A stretch of DNA of 6,056 bases from the NCBI GenBank assembly GCA_030837265.1, contig JAUPKV010000399.1, positions 1 to 6,056 on the forward strand, in the 5' to 3' direction. This document shows positions 1 through 4,717 of the stretch, one piece after another. The stretch comes from Methanobacteriota archaeon. GTDB lineage: Archaea > Halobacteriota > Methanosarcinia > Methanosarcinales > Methanosarcinaceae. Under the pieces are notes generated by a model. The model saw nothing but the letters and a program-made list of their open reading frames with translations, searched no databases and was not told the origin of the DNA. Within the stretch, counting starts at the first letter, position 1; each line of letters starts with the position of its first letter. The translations under genes were made by a program, and so were the position numbers.

Positions 1-2
1 AT

Positions 3-539
3 ACTGGAAAAGAAAGCCTTGTGTCTGTAGAGGCTCTTTCAAATTTGAAGAGCAAAATTGAATCTATCTGCACAGCTAAAGATTTCTGCAAGAAGAGCTT
101 GAATGCAGAAGAGGGGAAAAAAAGATTTTTAAGGGCGATTGCAGACTATCAATTCGGAAAAGATGCTAAACTTCTCTTTTCCGAAAAGGCCGGAAAGCTT
201 GTGGTCAAAGGCAGTTTCCCTAAGTACCAGCTCTTTGTCGGAAAAAAGCAGCTTGTAACTCTGGTTCCGCAATACGGGATGCTTGCTCTTACTATTGAAG
301 GAGCGGAGTTGATCTCCGAATCCGGGATGTATATAATCGAGATTGACGATTTTATCCCCCGTGGTTCAATTCTTGCCCCGGGCATACTTAGAGCGGATCC
401 GCAAATCAGGCCTAACGACGAAGTAATTGTGCTTGGAAAGCGAGCTCTTTGCGTAGGACGAGCACAAATGAGCGGAGACGAAATGGAAAAATCCAGTCGA
501 GGGATTGCAGTGGACCTCAGGCACGTTAAGAAGCTTTAA
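3..539 (+). CDS. arcS: Archaeosine synthase-type protein, C-terminal part with PUA domain (5' partial)
   Basis: The frame is open to the left edge and ends at TAA 537-539, so 178 codons of a C-terminal region are visible. Two parts can be seen. A middle domain (nt about 120-320) carries the ADYQFG motif and a VPQYGML...LTIEGAEL stretch. A terminal PUA RNA-binding domain follows (nt about 330-539) with DDFIPRGSILAPGI, DPQIRPNDEV and RAQMSGDEM, ending GIAVDLRHV. These motifs are typical of the C2 and PUA domains shared by archaeal TgtA and its paralogue ArcS; ADYQFG points to ArcS. ArcS works on preQ0 at position 15 of archaeal tRNA to make archaeosine, and the PUA domain binds tRNA. The catalytic half lies outside the window. 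An in-frame GTG at 21 has a GGAAAAG stretch upstream, so a stand-alone small PUA protein is possible but less likely. The following gene lies 131 nt away with its own promoter, so this gene probably ends its transcript. Confidence 0.75.
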   Translation, partial: TGKESLVSVEALSNLKSKIESICTAKDFCKKSLNAEEGKKRFLRAIADYQFGKDAKLLFSEKAGKLVVKGSFPKYQLFVGKKQLVTLVPQYGMLALTIEGAELISESGMYIIEIDDFIPRGSILAPGILRADPQIRPNDEVIVLGKRALCVGRAQMSGDEMEKSSRGIAVDLRHVKKL

Positions 540-600
540 GTTAGCATGCTCCTGAATGCAAATCTTCAAATTAAGAATCTGCTGATTATATGTTTACATT

Positions 601-665
601 ATTATATATCAACAACGGGATCTGTAGTGAAAATTTTCCCTCGAAGAAATAATAAAACGGCAGGA
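601..665 (+). promoter_or_regulatory. Promoter and ribosome binding site of the rimI-like gene
   Basis: An archaeal TATA-like box TTATATAT lies at 602-609, which predicts a transcription start near 632-635 and a leader of about 40 nt. AGGA at 662-665 lies 5 nt before TTG 671 and 14 nt before ATG 680. The spacing therefore favours the TTG start, although the ATG is the stronger codon. The rest of the 540-670 gap is AT-rich, and I see no clear terminator for the upstream gene in it. Confidence 0.5.
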
Positions 666-670
666 ATATA

Positions 671-1219
671 TTGGATATTATGATAAGGCACTTTACACCT
701 GAGGACTTCCAAGAGATAGTCGAGATAGAAACAGAGGCTTTTTCAGAGCATGATTCCCTGGTGTATATGAACTTTTACGAGATGGTCGGAGACGGTTTTC
801 TTGTTGCGGAGAAGGATGGAGAAGTAGTGGGGTATATTGTAGGATACCGTTCAGCAGAAAACGAAGGACATATTTTTTCCGTTGGAGTCAAAGAAGAATA
901 TAGAGGAAAAGGTATTGGTACAGAACTTATTCACGCGATATGTGATATGTTTGTTGTAAATGGACTTAAATATGCAAGATTAGAAGTTAGATGTAGTAAC
1001 AAAGGGGCACAAAAATTATACGAATCCATTGGGTTCGTATCTTGTTGGACCGAAAAAAATTATTATTCAGACGGAGAAGATGGTATGGTGATGAAAATGC
1101 ACCTGCATCCATACCGTCTTTTAGTCTCAAAACAAAAAAGACAAAAATATCTTGAACCCGTACTTACAGACAACGAATTCCTTGCTTCTTTCAGAGGGCC
1201 GATCAGTTATTACCGATGA
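671..1219 (+). CDS. rimI: RimI-like protein N-alpha-acetyltransferase (GNAT family)
   Basis: This cytoplasmic GNAT acetyltransferase should transfer acetyl from acetyl-CoA to protein N-termini, as bacterial RimI does on ribosomal protein S18 and archaeal Ard1-type enzymes do more broadly. In the 182 residues, strand beta-4 is HIFSVGV (67-73) and the acetyl-CoA pyrophosphate loop is R-G-K-G-I-G (78-83). The LEVRCSNKGAQKLYESIGF block (104-122) is the motif B signature of RimI-type enzymes, followed by a YY pair (131-132). About 35 residues after the fold (from about 145) form a basic tail ending SYYR, so the protein is somewhat longer than the usual 150 or so. The start is TTG 671 (AGGA 5 nt upstream) or ATG 680, three codons later. 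The stop overlaps the convergent UPF0058 gene. The family is secure; the exact substrate is not. Confidence 0.88.
   Translation: MDIMIRHFTPEDFQEIVEIETEAFSEHDSLVYMNFYEMVGDGFLVAEKDGEVVGYIVGYRSAENEGHIFSVGVKEEYRGKGIGTELIHAICDMFVVNGLKYARLEVRCSNKGAQKLYESIGFVSCWTEKNYYSDGEDGMVMKMHLHPYRLLVSKQKRQKYLEPVLTDNEFLASFRGPISYYR
1134..1147 (-). terminator. Possible oligo-T terminator of the UPF0058 transcript
   Basis: Read on the minus strand, this stretch gives T5 then T6 separated by GTC, about 55-70 nt past the UPF0058 stop and inside the antisense of rimI. Archaeal RNA polymerase often terminates at oligo-T without a hairpin. The A-runs could equally just be lysine codons of rimI (KQKRQK), so this is a weak call. 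Confidence 0.25.
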
Positions 1220-1481
1220 GCTTGATGACGGAACTAATAGATTCCCTCATCTGCGGGGGTGCCTCCTCAAAGATAGGATCATCACGGGACATCAGATTTG
1301 CAAGCTCGCCTCCTAAAATGAAAATTGCACGCTTGTGATCTGCTTTGCTCCGGTGAATATGAACAGGGCTAATGGATAAAGCCTTGTAGTCATCGAATTC
1401 GTGCGTTATTCCGCGCCTTTCAAAATACCTCTTCATTTGCGCCATATATGTGTGCAGTTGTATGAGTTCTTCCTTGTGCAT
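1203..1481 (-). CDS. UPF0058 family protein
   Basis: This 92-residue soluble protein begins MHKEELIQLHTYMAQMKRYFE and contains the block LSISPVHIHRSKADHKRAIFILGGELA (residues about 35-61). Both match the UPF0058 family, small archaeal proteins of unknown biochemical function that are common in haloarchaea and methanosarcinas. Predicted structure is mostly helical, with no membrane segment and no cysteines. The conserved H-x-H, KADHKRA and GGELA segments suggest nucleic acid or ligand contacts, but that is inference. The start ATG (1479-1481) has a weak AGGT about 9 nt upstream. The gene is convergent with rimI and the two reading frames overlap by 17 bp (1203-1219). Its upstream region, shared with no other start, is unusually rich in dyads and repeats. 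Confidence 0.85.
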   Translation of the reverse strand: MHKEELIQLHTYMAQMKRYFERRGITHEFDDYKALSISPVHIHRSKADHKRAIFILGGELANLMSRDDPIFEEAPPQMRESISSVIKLIGNN

Positions 1482-1496
1482 AGCGAACAGACCTAC

Positions 1497-1532
1497 ATAA
1501 TATTACAAGATCAATTTAATATTATCTTGATC
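1497..1532 (-). promoter_or_regulatory. Promoter of the UPF0058 gene with overlapping inverted repeats
   Basis: ATAATATTA at 1497-1505 and TAATATTAT at 1517-1525 form a perfect 9-bp inverted repeat around an 11-nt spacer. On the minus strand, the distal arm (1517-1525, ATAATATTA) sits 36-44 nt upstream of ATG 1481, the right place for a TATA box with a start near 1494 and a short leader. Two further dyads interleave: CAAGAT (1506-1511) with ATCTTG (1524-1529), and GATCAA (1509-1514) with TTGATC (1527-1532). The near end of the repeat would overlap the start site, so a repressor could bind here. No regulator is identified. Confidence 0.4.
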
Positions 1533-1572
1533 CAAATAAAAGAATTGTCCGAGGAAACTTTTTTCCGAGTTT

Positions 1573-1615
1573 TCATTAATAAAGTTTTCCATATAAACTT
1601 TATGATAAATAATGA
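1573..1615. repeat. Strong AT-rich inverted repeat (hairpin) upstream of UPF0058
   Basis: ATAAAGTTT (1579-1587) and AAACTTTAT (1595-1603) are perfect 9-bp arms around the 7-nt loop TCCATAT. An outer pair TCATTA (1573-1578) and TAATGA (1610-1615) extends the symmetry with unpaired bases between. It lies about 90-130 nt upstream of the UPF0058 start codon and between two genes read on the minus strand. A T6 run (1559-1564) precedes it on the plus strand. It could be an operator or the end of an RNA; the sequence does not decide. Confidence 0.45.
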
Positions 1616-1623
1616 AGAATTAT

Positions 1624-1684
1624 GCCAGAAAGTGTGAATTTTGCCGTCAAAATGTGAAATGATGCCAAATAATAGTGATTTGAT
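1624..1684. repeat. Degenerate tandem repeat, three units of about 20 bp
   Basis: Three consecutive units start GCC at 1624, 1643 and 1664 and carry GTGA in their second half. TGTGAA is at 1633-1638 and 1653-1658, and GTGATTTGAT closes the third unit. The units are 19, 21 and 21 bp, close to two helical turns. They lie between the dnaG 3' end and the UPF0058 promoter region. The spacing resembles a multi-site protein-binding array, but the identity between units is low and chance similarity in AT-rich DNA is possible. Confidence 0.3.
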
Positions 1685-1693
1685 AAGACGTTT

Positions 1694-1709
1694 AAAAGAA
1701 AAATAAAAA
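1694..1709 (-). terminator. Oligo-T terminator of dnaG
   Basis: On the minus strand, about 70-85 nt after the dnaG stop (TGA at 1780-1778), the sequence reads T5-A-T5-C-T4. Such T-rich tracts without a stable hairpin are the usual archaeal termination signal. Confidence 0.45.
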
Positions 1710-1777
1710 TATTTGAAATGAAGAGGACTCCCAAAGTTTATAGCTCGGTGAAAGATATGAAAGGAAATAAAGACCCC

Positions 1778-3358
1778 TCAAAGCATACTGGAGGTCAAGA
1801 TTTCCATATCAGTCGGGACTTTAGCAATGTTTCCTATTTTCACACCTATCAAGTTTTTTATCGAGTTACTTGAAGCAATATCAACGAGCCTTTGAGTAAT
1901 TACGCCGTCAAAAACTACACTCAGGACATTATCCTTGTAAGATTTCAATCTGCTGGCAAGATCACGCACTGCAATTTCTTCAATCACCTTATCCTGTGGA
2001 TCAAGGATCCTTGCAGTAAGTGTCCCCTTAAGAGCCTCAGCATGAGGTCTAAACCTGATGGCTTCAGGAGAAGAAACCGGAGCTACTTTTGCTGGAGCTG
2101 GGGAAACTCTAACAGCTTCATTCCCATGAACTTTCACGGAAGAGATTTTATTATCTTGAGGTTTTTCTCTAGGGACTCGGGCAGCTGGAGGTACTCTAGC
2201 CGAAACTGGAGGTTTTGTGACAAAAGATTTTACCTCGGCCTGTTCCGTTATCAGAGGACTTTTTTCAAAAATTTTTTCCGGAACTTTTTCAGTGGCTTTT
2301 CCGCTAACTCTTTCCGAAACCTTTTCAAATTTTTTTTCAGAACCCGCTTCTTCAAGTTCTTCTTCTGAAATCTCCTCTTCATAAAGATCTGGCATTGAGG
2401 AAACTCTGTGAACTTTGATACGCTTGTGAAGTTTCTTGTCCGCGGTCCTTGGAACTATCTCAGGTGCTCTTATTTTTCTTTTCGGAACTCTTTCCACCCT
2501 GCAAGCTCCCTCATCGATGTCTTTTTCCTGAATTCCGTATTTTTCAACTATTTGCTCAACAGGAACCTTACGTCGCAGGGCTCTAATAATCTCTTTTTGA
2601 ACAAGGTCTTCAACACATTTACCATCCGGAGCACGTGCAACATAGTCAATATCTGCCACTTGCAGAAGTTCACGTATAATAAGTTCTCCTCCACGGTCTC
2701 CATCCGTAAAAGCAGTAACTGTCTTCTTTTTAGTAAGTTCCGCGACTTCGGGCGGAATATTTGTTCCACCCACACATATAGTGTTTTTTATACCGTAACG
2801 CAGAAGATTAAGTATGTCAGCCCTACCTTCAACAATAACGATGGCATCTGAATTAACTACATTGGGCCCGGCAGGGATTCTGGATTTCCCATAATAAGTA
2901 AGTTCATCAACTCTTACGGACTGCCTAACTTCGTCCGCAAGTTCCTGAGATTCGGGCACTGTTTCGTCAAACATTTTGGTGAAAATTAGTTTTGCCCTTT
3001 CAATTATCTTCTTTCGCTTTACAGCTCTTACGTCCTCTATCTGGAAAACCTCAATTCTAGCACTACATGGCCCAACTCTATCAATTGTTTCAAGAGATGC
3101 TGCAAGAATGGATGTCTCAACTTTATCAAGACTTGAGGGAACAAAGATATTTCCTTTAGTTTTACCGCCTTTTGCAGTAACCATTACCTCGATCCTGCCA
3201 ATTCTACCTGTCTTCTGCAGGTCACGTAGATCGAGATCAGCTCCAAGTAGTCCCTCGGTTTGGCCAAATATCGCACCTACGATATCAGGGCGTTCTATTA
3301 CCCCATCAGCAGCGATTTTAGAATGGATGATGTATTTCGTAGTATCTGTATTTTGCAT
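1778..3358 (-). CDS. dnaG: DNA primase-like protein DnaG (archaeal type)
   Basis: Archaeal DnaG is a TOPRIM protein with primase activity in some species and is also a component of the RNA-degrading exosome, where it binds Csl4. The 526-residue product starts [15 protein letters not shown]. The archaeal N-terminal domain covers about 1-160 ([18 protein letters not shown] at 22-39, GRIGRIEV at 51-58). The TOPRIM fold follows (about 169-250), with the catalytic Glu177 in IVIVEGRAD and the metal-binding DxD pair Asp219/Asp221 in FTDGDRGG, so all key acidic residues are present. A low-complexity linker of acidic, Lys/Glu and then Pro/Ala/Val-rich sequence spans about 320-440. A conserved C-terminal domain (about 441-526) ends KVPTDMEIL. 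The linker makes the protein longer than compact archaeal DnaGs of 400-450 residues. The frame extends 29 codons upstream to 3445, but AAGGAG 7 nt before ATG 3358 and the family N-terminus fix the start here. It appears to be monocistronic. Confidence 0.96.
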   Translation of the reverse strand: MQNTDTTKYIIHSKIAADGVIERPDIVGAIFGQTEGLLGADLDLRDLQKTGRIGRIEVMVTAKGGKTKGNIFVPSSLDKVETSILAASLETIDRVGPCSARIEVFQIEDVRAVKRKKIIERAKLIFTKMFDETVPESQELADEVRQSVRVDELTYYGKSRIPAGPNVVNSDAIVIVEGRADILNLLRYGIKNTICVGGTNIPPEVAELTKKKTVTAFTDGDRGGELIIRELLQVADIDYVARAPDGKCVEDLVQKEIIRALRRKVPVEQIVEKYGIQEKDIDEGACRVERVPKRKIRAPEIVPRTADKKLHKRIKVHRVSSMPDLYEEEISEEELEEAGSEKKFEKVSERVSGKATEKVPEKIFEKSPLITEQAEVKSFVTKPPVSARVPPAARVPREKPQDNKISSVKVHGNEAVRVSPAPAKVAPVSSPEAIRFRPHAEALKGTLTARILDPQDKVIEEIAVRDLASRLKSYKDNVLSVVFDGVITQRLVDIASSNSIKNLIGVKIGNIAKVPTDMEILTSSML

Positions 3359-3365
3359 GTAAATT

Positions 3366-3371
3366 CTCCTT
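3366..3371 (-). promoter_or_regulatory. dnaG ribosome binding site
   Basis: AAGGAG on the minus strand lies 7 nt upstream of the ATG at 3358. It is the strongest Shine-Dalgarno sequence in the window and decides the dnaG start against the longer open frame from 3445. Confidence 0.85.
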
Positions 3372-3412
3372 AAAATTGTGAATGATTTATCGTGAGCAAT
3401 TTTTCGACTAAT

Positions 3413-3493
3413 TTCCATATGGAATTTTTTAGTATTCACAAACATTCAGATGTGAACATTTTGAATTTCGAATTCGATTATTTTTCGATAATC
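3413..3493. promoter_or_regulatory. Cluster of palindromes upstream of dnaG
   Basis: Four dyads are packed into 81 bp: TTCCATATGGAA (3413-3424); TTCACA (3435-3440) with TGTGAA (3451-3456), spacer 10; TCGAATTCGA (3468-3477); and GATTAT (3476-3481) with ATAATC (3488-3493), 6-nt loop. The CCATATGG core, centred about 60 nt upstream of the dnaG ATG, could double as a TATA-like element giving a leader of about 30 nt. No unambiguous TATA box for dnaG is visible. These may be operator sites, but no regulator is recognised. Confidence 0.3.
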
Positions 3494-4500
3494 TACTATA
3501 CTCGAAAATTCGCAAAAGCTAGAGATGCAAAAATAGTTAAAATCAGATTTCACACCGGTCTTAAAGTACCAGGTCAGGATGGTAAACCTTTAAAAGGCGG
3601 ATTCAAAGCAGATTGATTCTAACCGGTAGTACAAACCCGACTCCGCCTGTAATTTATTTTCCCTATGCCAGGAATTATTCAGCACACTATCCGAAAGCCG
3701 TTATTTTATGAGCCTCTAATCTTTAAAGCTATTGTAAGTGTCAGCCTTTTTAGCCCACTTTAACTGCTTGATAATGTCTCCTGAACCTCCGAGCTAAGCT
3801 GCAGACAGCAATATCTGCTATTCTGAGACCTTCTAACATACTCGAAAGTCCTTCCTGACATGAGTTTTTATTTGTAGCCCTAGACACCCTTCAGAGTGAG
3901 AAGCCAATTTCAGTGTATGTGTTCACTATGTTATTCAAAACCTGATAACTGATTTTTAAGAAATAACCCCGAAAATCGGGTATTCCGAGCGTGTGCAACG
4001 TAAATGTACCAAACGCCTTATCCCGTAACCAAGGAACTCTCATAATGATAAGTGGTGAAGCAGTAAGTGGAAGTATCAGGTTTTTTAATAGCAAATTTTA
4101 ACTTTTACATATGGGTGAAATTGTGAATTTAATGTTTAAGACTGACTTTAGCCCTGAATGGTAAACGTATGTAAATCTGAAATTTTATATTTGCATGTGA
4201 ATTAATTACAGTAGGTTGCCTTTACGAATTTAGCAATGATGAGTTGATGAAGTTATTAATTTTGAGAGATCTGACAATACAGCTCCCGCATGCCTTAAAG
4301 GAATCTCGGCAAAACAGGTATCCTGTACGTCATATATTTTAAGCTAAACGTTTAATGCCTCCAGGATTTAAGAACTTTGTGGTTATTTGAAATTCTATCA
4401 ACTCGGGGTGATTTTTATCATCATGTACATGAAAAAGATAAATTTTCGGGACAATTTTGAACAAATTTAAAATTCTTAAAAAAATAATAAACTAGAAAAA
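3494..4500. other. Gene-poor stretch with no intact recognisable gene
   Basis: No tRNA, rRNA, CRISPR array or recognisable intact protein gene is seen. A plus-strand frame that begins in the dnaG upstream region (ATG 3419, GTG 3392) and stops at 3616 has a tail that looks protein-like from about 3503 (TRKFAKARDAKIVKIRF..., 74 residues from the GTG), but its N-terminal half is AT-rich noise over palindromes and there is no ribosome binding site. AGGCGGA (3595-3601) and TCCGCCT (3642-3648) pair across its stop codon. Small hairpins occur at 3968-3980 (CCCGA/TCGGG) and 4314-4326 (ACAGG/CCTGT). By eye, base composition in 3620-4060 is closer to that of the genes than to the very AT-rich 4440-4540, which fits decayed coding sequence. 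Confidence 0.4.
3750..4464 (-). pseudogene. Possible decayed minus-strand gene, unrecognised
   Basis: Successive minus-strand frames give protein-like text in changing phases. 4464-4339 encodes a segment with DDKNHPELIEF and ends in a stop; 4343-4230, overlapping it in another frame, encodes DVQDTCFAEIPLRHAGAV. 4094-3891 is a 67-residue frame with LRDKAFGTFTLHTLGIPDF, and 3887-3750 a 45-residue frame with GLRIADIAVCSLARRF. None has a convincing start signal, and I recognise no family. All lie on one strand and follow each other closely, as expected for a gene broken by frameshifts and stops. Equally, these could be chance open frames: a plus-strand reading at 3967-4101 (ending SGEAVSGSIRFFNSKF) also looks protein-like. 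Confidence 0.18.
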
Positions 4501-4503
4501 TTT

Positions 4504-4533
4504 AGAAAAGTATATATAAAACAAGAGACTTGT
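4504..4533 (+). promoter_or_regulatory. Strong archaeal promoter with built-in inverted repeat
   Basis: A purine-rich BRE (AGAAAAG, 4504-4510) directly precedes a TATA box TATATATAA (4511-4519). This predicts a transcription start at 4540-4543; the pyrimidine-purine step T4541/G4542 fits exactly. Between TATA and start lies a perfect 5-3-5 inverted repeat, ACAAG (4521-4525), AGA, CTTGT (4529-4533), where a bound repressor would block polymerase. It is the best-formed promoter in the window. The operator role is inference. Confidence 0.6.
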
Positions 4534-4541
4534 AAAAAATT

Positions 4542-4633
4542 GAACGGGCGAGGTATAGAAACTTTTTTAAGTATTAACCCCCCCCACTCCCAAACTCGCT
4601 CGTTCAGCCTCTGTGGAAAAAATCAATTTTTTT
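4542..4633 (+). ncRNA. Candidate small RNA with long stem and C-rich loop
   Basis: The predicted transcript begins at the foot of a long stem. GAACGGGCGAG (4542-4552) pairs with CTCGCTCGTTC (4595-4605) over 11 bp with one G-U; T4541-A4606 could add a pair if transcription starts earlier. The stem closes a 42-nt loop holding ACTT-TTTT-AAGT (4561-4572) and a C8 run followed by ACTCCC (4578-4591). A 20-nt tail leads to T7 (4627-4633). No reading frame fits. Promoter, structure and end signal agree on an RNA of about 92 nt. The C-rich loop could pair with G-rich ribosome binding sites in target mRNAs, as reported for some Methanosarcina sRNAs, but targets are not identifiable here. Alternatively it is the structured leader of the downstream oxidoreductase gene, 85 nt further on. 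Whether it matches a catalogued Methanosarcina sRNA cannot be told from the window. Confidence 0.55.
4617..4633 (+). terminator. Oligo-T terminator of the candidate sRNA
   Basis: A6 (4617-4622) and T7 (4627-4633) flank a TCAA loop, giving a weak A-T hairpin that ends in an oligo-T tract suitable for archaeal termination. A T6 run inside the sRNA loop (4563-4568) is a competing, earlier stop site. Confidence 0.45.
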
Positions 4634-4684
4634 ACTCGAATTATTTCGGCTTAAAAATTGAAAATTCTCCAGTTTTTTAAAAAC

Positions 4685-4692
4685 ATATAATA
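4685..4692 (+). promoter_or_regulatory. TATA box of the oxidoreductase gene, leaderless start
   Basis: ATATAATA at 4685-4692, preceded by an A/T palindrome (GTTTTTTAAAAAC, 4672-4684), predicts transcription from about 4712-4718, at or a few bases before the ATG at 4718. No Shine-Dalgarno sequence is present upstream of that ATG, which agrees with a leaderless mRNA. Confidence 0.45.
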
Positions 4693-4717
4693 GGCGCAAT
4701 GCACAAATAGTAAAAGT

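Noticed and set aside
1551..1570. GGAAA-CTTT-TTTCC with T6 as a terminator of rimI
   Set aside because: It lies about 330 nt past the rimI stop, beyond the entire UPF0058 gene; too distant to assign without transcript data.
1401..1637. Plus-strand open frame of 78 codons over the UPF0058 5' end and promoter
   Set aside because: It is antisense to UPF0058, runs through AT-rich dyads, and has no ribosome binding site or recognisable motif.
1892..2368. Plus-strand open frame of 158 codons inside dnaG
   Set aside because: It is antisense to a well-supported dnaG; its Phe/Arg/Ser-rich composition is the shadow of Lys/Glu codons in the DnaG linker.
3359..3445. Longer dnaG open frame with 29 extra N-terminal codons from 3445
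   Set aside because: AAGGAG lies 7 nt before ATG 3358, the family N-terminus is [10 protein letters not shown], and the extra codons cover AT-rich palindromic DNA.
3841..3860. GAAAGTCC resembling the start of RNase P RNA
   Set aside because: The other conserved RNase P RNA regions (ACAGAA, AAGGCGGCTTA types) are absent downstream at the right spacing on this strand.
4236..4274. C/D box sRNA (ATGATGA at 4236-4242, TTGATGA at 4244-4250, CTGA at 4271-4274)
   Set aside because: The two C-like boxes are only 1 nt apart, there is no room for a D' box and guide, and no terminal stem brings C and D together.
4561..4572. ACTT-TTTT-AAGT as an independent hairpin
   Set aside because: Only 4 A/U-rich base pairs; kept just as a detail of the sRNA loop.
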